Shown: positions 1 to 10,013, numbered from the stretch's first letter. The stretch: 64,000 nucleotides of DNA from Undaria pinnatifida (GCA_012845835.1 JABAKD010000019.1:13471344-13535343), one strand, 5' to 3'. The notes: a model not told the origin generated them from the letters alone. A program made the numbers and translations.

Positions 1-45
1 CATTAATTAGGCGACCCAATCAAGTTTTTTTTTTCTAGGGGACCG

Positions 46-540
46 GTGCATGAAGCGGCCGCATTGTGCCAAAGATTGCTTTTGTGGAACGTTTCTGGAA
101 CGATTTCGTACCATCGTGTTTCTGTGTTGCTTGTTTCCGGTATTATTTCGAACATGCCATTGGTGGCAGGTTTTTACTGTTTCCGGGGTACGATTTCGTA
201 CCAAAGGTCGCTGTTGTTGGGTGGTTCTTGTACGATTTCGTACTGAATGCGCAGGTTTTCTGATTTCCGGTAAACATTAGCGAGCTTTGTTACGTAAGAG
301 CCAGCGATCGTTGGTACATAATTGTGCAGTAAAGGAGCAAAACAGCGACATTTTACGCAGGTGTACCAGAAGCAGTCAACAACAGCTATCTACCTTTGGT
401 CTGAAAACGTACTGGAAACAGTAAACACAGCGACCATTGGTACGAAATCGTAACGGAAACAAACAGAACAGTGGCATTTTTTTACGACATCGTACCGGAA
501 ACAGGAAACAACAGCAACCTTTGGTATGGTGCAGCCCCTT
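46..540. repeat. Inverted array of a TACGATTTCGTACC motif
   Basis: The left half (about 85-250) carries three copies of a CGATTTCGTAC core followed by AAAGGTCGCTGTTGTT-like sequence. The right half (about 400-530) carries the same units on the opposite strand, with cores near 439-452 and 483-496. The core is itself close to a palindrome. The arrangement looks like a decayed fold-back or paired tandem repeat. Short frames of 65-76 codons across it are by-products of the repeat. No terminal repeats or target duplication were found. Confidence 0.6.
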
Positions 541-1429
541 AATGAACCGGAGCCCTAGCTGAAATGCTCGATACGGCCTCCTAATGCACCAGTCCCTACC
601 AACAAATCCCAGGTTCGGTCCCCAAATGCACCGGTCCTTTAACGCATTACAAAAAAGTACGGGTATGTTGATCGATCGTACCGCATATTAATAAACTAGG
701 ATACTCTCAAGTGGCCGACCGATGACGGTCGTCAGGACTTGCTCCTAGTGTCGTTGCGAGAGGAATTCGAGCATCACCCATGGTGCAGAAGATACATATC
801 CACGCTTGAATAGGGGCCCTCAATGGCCCAATCAAAACTTACTCACCGACGAACGGGAAGACTCCGATGCGGTCGAGAAGAGAGTGGGCAGAAAGGGGGT
901 GGTGCTGTACCTTGCTTCTTCGACGTCGACAGAACTGCTAGGATCCAGAACTCTATGAGAATAAAGTGTATTTGTCTGCCTTGCTCGAGAAGCTTACAGG
1001 CAGCTACGGGACTGTCAGAAAACTCTCGAACATTCCCAAAATACTTCTACGAGATTCCTCAAATATTCTAGAACGCGAACAGCCTGGTACCTGGTAAGTT
1101 TTACCGATACTCGTTGACTACGTAGACAGCGCTGTGTACTAATCCGCTACGAGTATTAGATGGCATGTAACACATCGACGAGCAACTCTGTAGGCTACCT
1201 GCTACTCCTGTGGAGCTGCAGTAAGTGCTAACATGGAGCTATACTGAACATTGATAATGACAATAGGCTGATGTCACCTATTTATTAACACGCCTCCTCA
1301 ATGAATGGATGTCACGTATTCAAATACAACTGCAATGCCGCAAACAAGTAATCTCGTAACCCAAAAGTTCCACCATGGAGTAACTCTTACATTTGAGCTT
1401 TTGAAGTGAAATGCCGTTGTAACCCCAAC
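541..1429. other. No gene seen
   Basis: Mixed-composition DNA with only short frames on both strands. No recognisable domain, RNA gene or clear repeat was found. Confidence 0.5.
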
Positions 1430-1598
1430 TTTTACCCTAACCCATCGCGGATTTAAATCAGAGAACTAAAAACAGTTCGAAAGCTCAAGACCGCAAAGAA
1501 AGGGTCAGGAAAAAGAAAAAATAAATCGCGCAAGTGACCCCGAGCAACTGCAAAGAAAGGTATCAAAAGTGACCCCCCAAACGTAGGCACGGTCAGTG
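1430..1598. mobile_element. MITE-A, truncated copy
   Basis: The stretch matches the right half of the MITE-A family: a CGGATTTAAATC segment, a CTCAAGACCGCAAAG segment, a decayed CGCGCAAGTGACC palindrome and a terminus reading CCCCCCAAACGTAGGCACGG. The left TIR is missing. The family (about 250-280 bp, TIR near GGCTACGGTAGGGGGTCAC) is best seen at 4446-4693 and 60119-60377. Confidence 0.6.
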
Positions 1599-2365
1599 GC
1601 CAGCACGTTTCCGACTGGCGAGACGGGATTCCTCAACCGAAGCACTAGCCAGCGGCGGACAACCTTCTTAGCGCTGCACTCCCGAGATGGGGACACAACA
1701 CTCGACATTAGACTCGGAAACAGTTTTGGGGTTCGGAATAGGGATAACTTGGAGAGCGGCATCAAGTATATGAATGCCGGCAACAGCTGGATTGTGCAGA
1801 TACTGGGGGGAAGAGGGCGGGGCAGAGCGCACGGAGTACATACTGTGTATGTGGACGATAAGGGTAGTTTGGTTTGGCCAAAGCATGTATGATTGACGAG
1901 AAAAGGATGAGTCTCCTGGAAAGAGGAACTATCCAGCTCCTGATAGATTTGAGAGCGTCATAACATGAAATGTTGGCAAAAGCTGAACATACTAGATACA
2001 GCAGGTAGTTGGGGGGGGTATGTAATGTGTATGGGACGCGTGTTGAGATAGGGGTATTATAGCACGGTTTGACCGAAACCCGACTGAATGAAGGGACTCC
2101 TCATGTGAGTACACTCCACCCAGCGGTAGACAAGTTGGAGAGCACGGTACAATGTAGAATGCTGCCAATAGCTCGATATTTGAGATACAGGGGGCGCGGG
2201 GGGAGCACGGGAGGGGCAGAGTGCACGGGATACAAAAATTATTTGAGCGCGTGCTACTACAGGTGTGGTGCTGTTCGGTCCAATAATTTTCAGACTGACG
2301 GGACTCCAAACGTGAGGAACGGCTCAGTTTCGTTGGAGTCCCAATTCTGGTCAATAACATCATAA
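1580..2365 (+). repeat. Three diverged units of a 190-200-bp tandem repeat
   Basis: Anchors TTGGAGAGC (1749), TTTGAGAGC (1948) and TTGGAGAGC (2135) each lie upstream of a similar ATGAATGYTGGCAA..GCTGGATA..GATACAGGGGG tract. Two units end in GGGGCAGAGYGCACGG. A partial fourth unit follows near 2292. Plus-strand frames of 98 codons at 1596-1892 and 2069-2365 cover units 1 and 3. They resemble no known family, and the alignment has indels, so a coding origin is unproven. Confidence 0.5.
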
Positions 2366-2423
2366 TTTAGATACCCAGGTCGTGGGACGTTTCACCGGAT
2401 TGACAATCAACTTGTTTCGCAGT

Positions 2424-2503
2424 CAAGGTTTGGGTGAGATATGAAGAGCTCCTGAAGCGTGGAGGCCAAACAACACCACGTGCTACCGCCACCGTGGAAT
2501 AGA
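2424..2503. mobile_element. MITE-C terminal fragment
   Basis: GGGTGAGATATGAAGAGCTCC, a diverged inner palindrome and a GCTACCGCCACCGTGGAA terminus match the right end of MITE-C as seen at 17750-17830. The other end was not found. Confidence 0.5.
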
Positions 2504-2924
2504 CCTATGCCGTATCACGCGCTTGAGTTAGATTCAGCACCGAGAAATGGTGCACACTGCTACACGAGCAGTTTGTGGCATGACTATACATCAGTATCGC
2601 CGCTTTTCGTACGCAGGACTGAATACGGTGTTTCATTTATACTTCGATATACTAAGATTGTATGAAAAATGAGCATGCACACGGTGCGATTCTCCACATG
2701 ACGCCTGCTGGGGCAACCACACGCAAAACCCACTCCGAAGCGTAATTTGTTGGCGCAGAATACAAAACGCTCATATATCGGTGCTTAGTTTGAGTGAAAA
2801 ACAAAATATCAAAAACGTAGGTCTGAGTGGCTGAAAACGAATCCCTAATAGTTACCCCCCTACCTAAAGAGTCTAGTCTATATCGTACATTATTACCGAA
2901 GTCCTGTCGCCTATCGGATCACTG
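2504..2924. other. No gene seen
   Basis: Short frames only. One plus-strand frame of 68 codons (2459-2665) has no recognisable features and overlaps the MITE-C fragment. Confidence 0.4.
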
Positions 2925-3100
2925 AAAATTACCACCATAGACCGACACACTAATATTCGACAGGTACCAGGTGGTAGAATCAGCCTGGGGGCGTTGGTGG
3001 AAGCTGGACAACTGGCGGCAATACGGGCTATTCAGCAGACCGGATGCGCCGTCGACAAATTGGAATGGTCGCACCGTAAATGGTATGATGCGATAGCGAA
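2925..3100 (-). pseudogene. Exon-F-like segment, copy 1
   Basis: The minus-strand frame (about 62 codons, 2919-3107) contains CRQLSSFHQRPQ and ends ...YLSN. It aligns with copy 2 (CRQDSDAHHRPQTCFCDLPN, 3413-3565) and copy 3 (53790-53885) through RQ-S--H-RPQ and the terminal N. Where copies 2 and 3 have a consensus 5' splice site, this copy reads ATTAGT instead of GTGAGT, so the donor is lost. It carries a 6-nt insertion relative to copy 2. The protein family is unknown. It is read as a decayed tandem duplicate of the exon. Confidence 0.45.
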
Positions 3101-3338
3101 ATATCACCTGACGTCTAGTAGTGTCAAGTTTTCCGTCTGACTTTGTGCAGCATGACCTTCAACGTTGCTCACTCATAAACATTCACATGCTGTAGAAGAA
3201 CACCAAGAGAAGCCCACAGAAAGGGAGCCCTGCCCTGTGCATAAAGTCTGGCCCCTTTCTATACCTGATTCCGGCTTAGTGTCGCCTTAATCCCGTGTCA
3301 CACGTGTCTTCTGTCGTTCCACTAAGTACGGCATCAAC

Positions 3339-3372
3339 ACCGACACACTCGCAATAGGCAGGTTGCGCACCG
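3339..3372 (-). repeat. Partial fourth copy of the exon-F boundary
   Basis: CCGACACACTCGCAATAGGC and the following bases match the exon-intron junction of copy 2 at 3450-3475. The piece is about 34 nt long and lies between copies 1 and 2. It indicates local tandem duplication. Confidence 0.45.
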
Positions 3373-3412
3373 TCTATAATGTGGTACGAGCTCAATTATT
3401 ACCTGCCATCTA

Positions 3413-3565
3413 TCATAATCCTGTCGCTAGAGGTGCAAACTGTTCCGACACACTCACATTCGGCAGGTCGCAGAAGCACGTTTGAGGCCGGTGGTGGGCG
3501 TCGGAGTCCTGGCGGCAAGTATATCGAGGAAAGTTCGGAAAGTCCGCGTGATGCCCGTGTGGTAC
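3413..3565 (-). CDS. Exon-F candidate, copy 2
   Basis: The minus-strand frame reads FPNFPRYTCRQDSDAHHRPQ and then TCFCDLPN, followed directly by GTGAGT, a consensus 5' splice site. A 93-nt stretch aligns without gaps to 53790-53885 (roughly 70% identity by eye). That copy reads FPNGPRPAFRQISNVHFRPQ, ACFCSLEN and GTAAGG. The shared frame, shared cysteines and matching donor position argue for a former or current exon. The upstream acceptor was not placed and the product is unknown. The pieces J (5474-5537) and I (5907-6030) may lie upstream in the same transcript. Confidence 0.4.
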   Translation of the reverse strand, partial: VPHGHHADFPNFPRYTCRQDSDAHHRPQTCFCDLPNVSVSEQFAPLATGL

Positions 3566-4009
3566 GTTCAAGACGCGTGCTAGGATAAAGGTGGCAGGTT
3601 TCGGCGAAAACGTATCCGACTGACGGGGCTCCTTCACCGAGGAACTTCCTGAACACGTTGCAATACCATTTGCAATAAGATTCGCACTTTCCAATGTTAT
3701 TCGTGTTTGAACTAGCCTTTTCAATTTTTCATCCGGTTGCGATTTCTATGCCCAACGACACTGTGGGTTGCTCCAAGCTGAAGAAAGAGCCCCGACGAAC
3801 ATAAGCATTGTGGATTTCGGCCAAACGATGCTGAAGCTATTGGCGCAAAACATTTTAATTACATGCCTACCACGACATACGTCATTGGCCAGCTCTGCTC
3901 CTGCCCCCTGTAGCATTGATGCTCCTGCCCCCTGGGGCATTCACTGTACGCATTAGCCCTTTCAGGGTTTAGGAAAAAAACACACCTAAGACAGGGGCGT
4001 AATTTTTAG
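3566..4009. other. No gene seen
   Basis: Short frames on both strands, none recognisable. The segment GACTGACGGGGCTCC near 3618 resembles the start of the tandem units at 1580-2365. Confidence 0.4.
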
Positions 4010-4218
4010 GGTCGCTTTCTCAGCGACTCAGCGCGACTCGAGCCATGGCTACCCTGTGGCTTTGGAGAAATATCATCATCTAGGCTGCGTCAATACGAAA
4101 ATTTCAAATCCGATTTCGAGTGGGGCGTAGAGCCACTCGCCGTACGTAGTGGAAATAGGGGTATAACACTACTGTATGCTGGTATCCTATATATTACGGT
4201 AGCACCGTAGCCTTGGTC
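4010..4218. mobile_element. MITE-A, degraded copy
   Basis: The order of parts (GCGACTCAGCGCGACTCG, CTGCGTCAATACGAAAATTTCAAATC split by changes, GAGCCACTCGCC, then ACCGTAGCCTTGGTCGA at the end) follows the inverted MITE-A pattern of 9476-9753. The right TIR is good and the left TIR is poor. Confidence 0.5.
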
Positions 4219-4445
4219 GAGAGAAAAATGAAAAAAAAAGACGAAAAACAACATATCAATGGACGCATGCTACAGTAGGGAGATATGACTATCTCGCTTC
4301 TAAGGGTCCTCACTTGACGATCTTTATACCTCGCCAAAAACCTTGTCCTGTGAATAAACCTGTACCCTTAACCCGGTACACTATCCCATGGCCTAGACTA
4401 GGCATACAACAAAAAAATACCACACAGAATAACCATACAAAGACT

Positions 4446-4693
4446 AAGGCTACGGTAGGGGGGGTACCCCCATTTTCACTGGTGTTTTGAGCCACTCGCA
4501 CGAGTGGCTCTGTACCCTACGGATGAAGATGGTGTAGGAACTTGGTTTGCCGCAGCTTAGATCACCTTTGCATTGCGGGTTGATTTCGTCAATGTAAAAC
4601 ATAAAGAAAACGTAAGATTGCATAGTTACTCGCGCGAGTGACCCCTAGCCACTGAAATAAAAGGCCCAAAAGGGGACCCCCTACCGTAGCCTG
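4446..4693. mobile_element. MITE-A, full-length copy
   Basis: The element opens with AAGGCTACGGTAGGGGGG and closes with CCCCCTACCGTAGCCTG, an inverted repeat of about 17-20 bp. Just inside each end sits a palindrome: GCCACTCGCACGAGTGGC on the left and TTACTCGCGCGAGTGACC on the right. At about 248 bp there is no room for a transposase, so this is a non-autonomous DNA element. A target-site duplication could not be defined confidently. The TIR core is shared with MITE-B and MITE-C. Confidence 0.75.
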
Positions 4694-5039
4694 GGTCCAA
4701 AGACGATTTTGAAATCGTAAACAAAATTAGCATGTCGACGATTTGTGTACTGTAGTTCTTCAACAAAAAGCCACGTTCGTCAGAAACAGTTTGGCCAAAG
4801 AGTGCTGCAGCGGTCGGGGCCCCTTGGCAGACGACGACACCCGCATTAAAGTTGGAACTCTGCACCAAAGTGGGACCGCGCGTTATCTCGGGATGGTGCA
4901 GTGTTATAAATAAATGAAATGTGTCAAGCGGGCCGGTCTGACAAGTGATTATTACCGCACTAAAGAGGACCCCATTACTTCGGGACCACGACCGTATCTC
5001 CATCGGAACAAGCGGCAACGCCGGCTACAGAATCGCTTA
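4694..5039 (-). other. Unassigned minus-strand open segment
   Basis: A minus-strand frame (4626-5018, 130 codons) runs through this segment and into MITE-A. Its middle part (for example NAGVVVCQGAPTAAALFGQT) has protein-like composition. It lies between exon pieces F and J on the same strand and might be part of that split gene. No homologue was found in the second block at 53.8-57.8 kb, so this is weak. Confidence 0.2.
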
Positions 5040-5300
5040 TGCGCGTGCTACGATAGAGGTAGCACCTCTTCTTTGTCGTTTTTGTCTCTGAATGGCGGGG
5101 ATCCTTGGCCCAAACTCGTCTGAAAGCCTTCATGTTTATTTTCAGCAAGCTGAACGCTTCTTATACCTAGGCCACGAGGAGGTTGGTCATCGGTCAGCGC
5201 ATTCAGTACTCGGAAATTAACTATTTGGGCGGGGTGTAGAGGCCCTGAAGCAATGGGCCTCACAGAAACAAAAAAGGCAGACCAGTAGCGTAGCATGTGT
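5040..5300. mobile_element. MITE-B, full-length copy
   Basis: Ends GCGCGTGCTACGATAGAGGT and CCAGTAGCGTAGCATGTG form a TIR. The left inner part has the family segment GGCGGGGATCCTTGGCCC. Length is about 260 bp with no coding capacity. It lies between exon pieces F and J and would be intronic if those belong to one gene. Confidence 0.65.
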
Positions 5301-5473
5301 CCTCAAGCGAAGCGGTCCTTACGCTGCTATGGTAGTGGTAGTGTCCGAAGACCGACGTTAAAGGATATGCGACACGCTGACATCGTACTGATGTTCCAGG
5401 CTACGGCAGTGAGGGTCACGTTAATAGCGTCGTTTATCGGCAGCTCAAGACACACGCGCGCGCGAGCAGCTAC
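5301..5473. other. No separate gene seen
   Basis: A minus-strand frame (5327-5617) runs through this segment from exon piece J. Past the possible donor at 5473 it is read as intron. Confidence 0.3.
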
Positions 5474-5537
5474 CGTGTACATTTTAAATTTGCGGTATGC
5501 ATCGTGATGGAAAGTGTTGGTATGCTCCGCGAAGAAA
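5474..5537 (-). CDS. Exon-J candidate, copy 1
   Basis: The minus strand has CCAATGAG before TTTCTTCGCGGAGCAT and encodes FFAEHTNTFHHDAYRKFKM. A possible acceptor AG lies at the start and a possible GTAGCT donor at the end. The matching segment at 54663-54736 has CCAATGTAG before TTTCTCACTGAGAAT, with single-base indels. The open frame continues on both sides (5327-5617), so the boundaries are a guess. It lies between pieces I and F, as it does in the second block. Confidence 0.25.
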
Positions 5538-5906
5538 CTCATTGGAGAGCGGAGGAACTCGGGCGAGTGGTTGAAGCATTGCAACCGAAATGGGGCTAGC
5601 TCTCCTGCCGTAACCATTGTCTGTTGATACTCCTACTGCTCCACACCCTTGCTATATATATGGGTGATTTGATTTTGGGCCTCACATGTCGATTCCATGC
5701 TCGATATAAGGAGTCAATCCTCTGATAAGGAACCGAGTTACGGTAAAATGTTTTTTTAATGGCTAGATTTTGTAAAGTAGAAAGGGTGTACCCTACACTA
5801 GATCCAGTATAGGATTCGAAAAGGGTCAACATACAAAAGTAGATATCTGGTATACACTGCGCATGGTTTAAGGACAACCCAATCCCATTGCGGCGCCTCT
5901 TCTCAC
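5538..5906. other. No gene seen; possible intron
   Basis: The stretch separates candidate exons I and J on the minus strand. A minus-strand frame of 93 codons (5596-5877) has no recognisable motif. Confidence 0.3.
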
Positions 5907-6030
5907 CTTAGAGCACGGATCATCATGATCTTTGAACTGACTGTAAATTCCGTTTGCGAAGTGGAAGAACGTGCCCGCTGGGTTTGTTTCCACGAGCTCT
6001 GTTGCATACGGTACCCCGGCGCACGCGTTC
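5907..6030 (-). CDS. Exon-I candidate, copy 1
   Basis: The minus strand encodes YATELVETNPAGTFFHFANG and, after nine more residues, HDDPCSK, directly followed by GTGAGA, a good 5' splice site. The homologue at 57628-57790 reads CTAELVETDPYGTFYHFASG, a variable linker, HHGDPCK and GTGAGT. About half of the aligned residues are identical, and many base differences are synonymous third positions (CTC/CTG, CAC/CAT, TTC/TTT, GGA/GGT). That pattern is expected for a conserved coding exon. Further upstream the frame is disturbed, so this copy may be a pseudogene. The family is unknown to me. Confidence 0.5.
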
Positions 6031-6904
6031 GAAGCAGTCAGTCGCGGAGGACACAGGGAAAATACTTTTCGTATACCCGGTAACTATTACTATTATTAGT
6101 ATCGCTTATAGCGTCTGGAGGGGTTGACCAAGTGACGCTTCTCTACCGCTGCTGTTACTGCGGAGTATGTAGCTTCCATTTACCCTTTCCTGATGAAAAT
6201 GGCATATAATACAGAGTAAACCGATTGACCTCGTACTAGTTTAATGCCCGTCGGCCAGCAAATGCACAAAGTCGGCGAAGGCATGATAGATACACACAAG
6301 GGCTCGACAGCTGGGTGGGATGCGGGGTGAGGAGCAACCACAACCAGCGCCTCACCGCCAAGTGCGGAGGTATGCTGTTTACCAATTTTGCATTCAACGA
6401 ATATTCGTATATGCCATACGTCATAAAGATTGCGCAGACAGTCCTGCCCTTCCTTCCTGTGGCTTGGTGCGAATCTACACAGAAAAACAGATTGGAGGTT
6501 CAAGGAGTCAAAAGGGGATATTCCAGGGCATGCCCCCCCGGCGTTATTAGTTGGAACGCACATACAAGTTTGTCAGCTGGGGTGGAGTGCGGGGCGTGGC
6601 TGCGCCCCACCACGCTCCCCGCCGCCCCCCTTGGCCCTGTGCTGTTTTCGAATACAACGGATCCTATATCGATGTCGGCCTCGCCATGTCTAAAAACCTT
6701 GTGGGGAAACTGAAAGGTTGCCTGGAAAATGGTGACCGGCCAATGTAACGTACGAATTACCCATTCAATTTCAGTATATATATATGTACCGGTACAAAAA
6801 CATGAAAAGTAATCACGGGCCCATGGTCATGCACAATCTTCTTCCAGATGAACTAAAACGCTGCCCACCGCCCCGCCTGTCATTGTGCTGTGCTACACCG
6901 TTGG
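6031..6904. other. No gene recognised
   Basis: Overlapping frames of 62-132 codons occur on both strands (for example 6315-6713 plus and 6180-6563 minus). Neither shows a domain. The G/C-rich tract at 6575-6640 lengthens frames by chance. Confidence 0.4.
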
Positions 6905-6990
6905 GGGCTAAGGCTACAGTGTATGGTAGAGGGAGGGGGGGTGTACCCGGTGTGCATGACCTTAGTCGTATGACATAGACCCTCACATCC
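6905..6990. mobile_element. MITE-A end fragment
   Basis: CTAAGGCTACAGTGTATGGT and a G-run match the left TIR with a small insertion. The right end was not found. Confidence 0.4.
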
Positions 6991-7850
6991 CTACTATGCC
7001 GGGACGAAGTACCCCGTGTTTTCACCAGTCAGGCAGACATTGCTTGCACCAAGCGCGAAGCGCCGTGAGGTATTCTGCGAGTCGCATGAACGATGAGCTA
7101 CATCCTACTCTAAGAGCCATTTGTAAGGTGGACTTCCGCACCTTGTGCGCACTTTCTGGCATATCGGATGATAATTTCAGTACTACTTGTTGTCTGGTGC
7201 GGCCACTTCCAGAGACAGCAATGAGTATTACTATGTGTCTGCCTCGTGGGCGCCTTACCATACTCACACTAAGTGATACGATCATTCCCCTTGTGCGGAG
7301 TTAGGCTTCTCCATCCCGCACAATGTGATCTAAATAGATAACCACCACGGTGACCGCCGAAAAATTCAAAACCAAAAACGTGGGCGGGTCACTCGCTGCG
7401 CACCGTGCTTCAGAGGCTCGTGGTTACTTGCGCAAGAGACCAGCAATATATTTGCGGGATTTGTTTTTCGCGTCATTTTTGTACCGCCATCGAGTTGTTA
7501 GTTTTGCCCTTTGCAACACGTATGGATTAAGGCCGCCTTTGAGTCAAGTACCGCGCCAAACACGCTAGTGGCCTGACCTAGCGTTGGAGATAAATGCGGG
7601 TAACCTTTACGGAAGCCTTGATCCGAAAGGTGAATATTAAATATGTACATAAACAACTTTGGTTTGGCAATGAAATGGCGATGTGGACGGGCGAGATGTT
7701 CTCTCACTTTTCAGCCTTGCGTGACTGGCGCCGGTCGCCCGCTTGGTGTTTGGAAACAGCTCCGGCATGATGGTCAGGTACGAGCAGTTCGGAGCTCCGG
7801 TCCTTGTGACCCGTCCGCTGCCAAGAGGTGCAGCGAATGGAAAACGGACT
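6991..7850. other. No gene recognised
   Basis: A plus-strand frame of 102 codons (6996-7304) and a minus frame of 87 codons overlap each other, with no motif. A possible MITE-A remnant lies around 7350-7450 (GGGCGGGTCACTCGC), too diverged to place ends. Confidence 0.35.
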
Positions 7851-7940
7851 TAGGGGTTAGAGTTGGGGTTAGAGCTTGCATCAGGGATGGAGAAAGGGTT
7901 AAGGTTAGCATCAGAGTCAGGGTTCACTCGGGGGGCAACG
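7851..7940 (+). repeat. Degenerate GGTTAG-rich tract
   Basis: GGGTTAGAG, GGGGTTAGAG, AGGGTTAAGG and CAGGGTTCAC recur with irregular spacing. It is not a regular telomeric array. Confidence 0.4.
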
Positions 7941-8764
7941 GACAGACGAGGCCCAGACTACTGAATGCGCAGAACGTATGGTGAGATAAATATGCACCAA
8001 TTTATGCGAACGACGCTCCTCAAGTGAGGGGCTCTGCCGCTCATCAAACGCTCATGTTTTCAGTCAAAAACAAAGCACAACCGGATGAGCAATACCTGAG
8101 CATTGCGCCTTGTGCTAGGTATACTTGGAACATCATTGTATGACTGTCCTAACGTATATACTATAGACTATGTACGATAATACTGGGTATTTTCTCTCGT
8201 TGAGGAACCTGGCCAACACAAGCCACGGGAGGGTGTTTTTCACTGAGGCTCCGAGGGTGACACGAGGACCCCTATACCTCACCGGAAAAGGCCAAAATGT
8301 TTCATTAAGTAAACTCAGAGTGCAACCAGATGGCCAAAGCCGTCGCACACGGGTGAAAAAAAATGTTCCTGTTGCCCAAACCGAGTGCCATTCCCATGAG
8401 TCGGGGTTACGGTTAGAGTTGAGGAGGCCCGTCAAGACCCCCCCTCCCCCCAGAAATGCTGTCCTTGCCGTAGCGCTCATCACATCGTATAACACGTGTA
8501 TAGATCGTCTCAGGTATTTCGACCATGTTGGATAGTTTGTTGATCTATGGTATTACTTCAGCAGTAATTGAGAAAATCATTCGGTTATGGTTTGCGTGGC
8601 CAAAACATGATAGCCGTATCGCAGCACGGTTCTTCGTAGGTGGAGAGGAAACTTGTTTCCCATGCTGACGGGTGCCTCGAGGTAAGGTACCACGTTTAGG
8701 CCGGACCACTTTGGAGCACGTGCGGCATCGAAATATTTCGGACCAAGGGTTCGCAATTATAGTA
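7941..8764. other. No gene recognised
   Basis: Opposed frames of about 120 codons on both strands at 8133-8535 have no recognisable features. A short CTCCTCAAGTGAGGGGCTC palindrome at 8015-8033 resembles the inner palindrome of MITE-C. Confidence 0.4.
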
Positions 8765-9029
8765 TCCTACTCTATCACACTCGCTCGAGCGGCTCTATAG
8801 AACCTCAAGTACAAACACGCACTGTTGTTGGTGTTTGTTTTCGTGCCGCGTAGCTCACGATTCTATTGCGGGTCAAACTAGCATAATTTAAACAGCACAA
8901 AATATCGAAAGCCCTCCAAGGATCAGGGAGGTGACTCGCGCGAGTGACCCCGAGCCACTGCAAAAAAGGCCGCAAGCGAACCGCAATATAATAATAGCAT
9001 AACACAACCGCCCTACCGCCGCCTTGGTG
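8765..9029. mobile_element. MITE-A, degraded copy
   Basis: The right part is clear: TGACTCGCGCGAGTGACC, CCGAGCCACTGCAAAAAAGG and a CCGCCCTACCGCCGCCTTGG terminus. The left part keeps only the CACTCGCTCGAGCGGCTCTA palindrome near 8778; the outer TIR is lost. Confidence 0.6.
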
Positions 9030-9404
9030 TTGCGAGTCACGGGACATGTGTACTACCGAAAAGTACCCGAAGTCGTTGGAGCGCCGCATATGTTATCTCA
9101 CCCTTCTTCGGGGGGTGGGTGGCAATTATTTTCCTCCTCGAGCTCAGGTTTTGGAGGAGATGCTGCGGAGCACTTCAGGTTAGACGCCTCCTTAAAATTT
9201 AACCGCACCGCTACAATAAAGGACGTGTTTCCCGCACAGGGTCAAGACACGTGCTACAATAATAGACTAGAGGCATGAACAAAAATACTCTTCTAGCTAC
9301 TTGCTTTCCTGACGGAACGCCGTTTCGGTTTTACAACATTGGATTAAGGATACCTAGCCAGTGGGTCTGTTTATCGGATTGCACTTTTATATTACTCACC
9401 TTTC
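9030..9404. other. No gene recognised
   Basis: One plus-strand frame of 84 codons (9024-9278) has no motif. Confidence 0.4.
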
Positions 9405-9475
9405 TTTTTTTTTGTGAGATATAGAGCACCTCCTCATGTCAGAATCCTCAAAACAAAAATAGCGAATCCCTACCG
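9405..9475. mobile_element. MITE-C end fragment next to a MITE-A
   Basis: GTGAGATATAGAGCACCTCC, a TCATG remnant of the inner palindrome and AATCCCTACCGC match the right end of MITE-C. The MITE-A at 9476 starts immediately after. Confidence 0.45.
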
Positions 9476-9753
9476 CAAGGCCAAAGCTACGGTGTGGGGG
9501 TCACGTCTGGGGCCCAACGTTGCGGTGGCTCGGGGTCACTCGCGCGAGAGACCCCCCTGCTCCTGTGCGGTCTTGAGGTTTTAGCGCTGTTTTATTTTTG
9601 CGATGCTTATCCGAAATGGAAAGGTTATCTACGCCGCGTCAAATTTAAATCGCGTAATAAAGATATTTTAGTGAGTGAGGTAAAAAGTCACCCGTTTGAG
9701 TGGGTTACACTCGGCGGGGAAAAAGGAGGCACCCCCCCTACGTTGGCCTTGAT
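9476..9753. mobile_element. MITE-A, full-length copy, inverted
   Basis: The ends are AAGGCCAAAGCTACGGTGTG and CCCCCCCTACGTTGGCCTTG. The inner palindromes are GGTCACTCGCGCGAGAGACC on the left and AGTCACCCGTTTGAGTGGG on the right. A plus-strand frame of 106 codons covers it, but this is element sequence, not a gene. Confidence 0.7.
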
Positions 9754-10013
9754 CCATAGCAAGCATCAAATTGTTACCGGTGATAGACGACACACCTTTC
9801 ATAGCCGCCCTTGACACACTTGTTCAGAAATGCGGACACCAGGCGCTCCGCAGGGTCTCGCACAACCACGAACCTTGAGGTTGTCGGAGGCAGACGGTGA
9901 GCAATAGTACGCTTAGGGGTTATTATGAGTCGACGGTAGATACGCATGTCACGGGAAGGAAGGGTAAAGCGAGAGCAGCAGAGTGAAGCGTAAGATATAG
10001 TGGGCTTAGGGAC
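9754..10013. other. No gene seen
   Basis: Anonymous DNA between two MITEs. Confidence 0.4.

Noticed and set aside
3400..3700. Two overlapping plus/minus frames as separate genes
   Set aside because: Only the minus frame agrees with the homologous copies and the splice donors.
5301..5473. Minus-strand frame 5327-5617 as a single-exon gene
   Set aside because: Only the part near 5474-5537 has a counterpart at 54.7 kb; the rest shows no conservation.
7851..7940. Interstitial telomere
   Set aside because: GGTTAG-like words are irregular and mixed with unrelated sequence; the CCCTAA pairs at 12433 are only two units.
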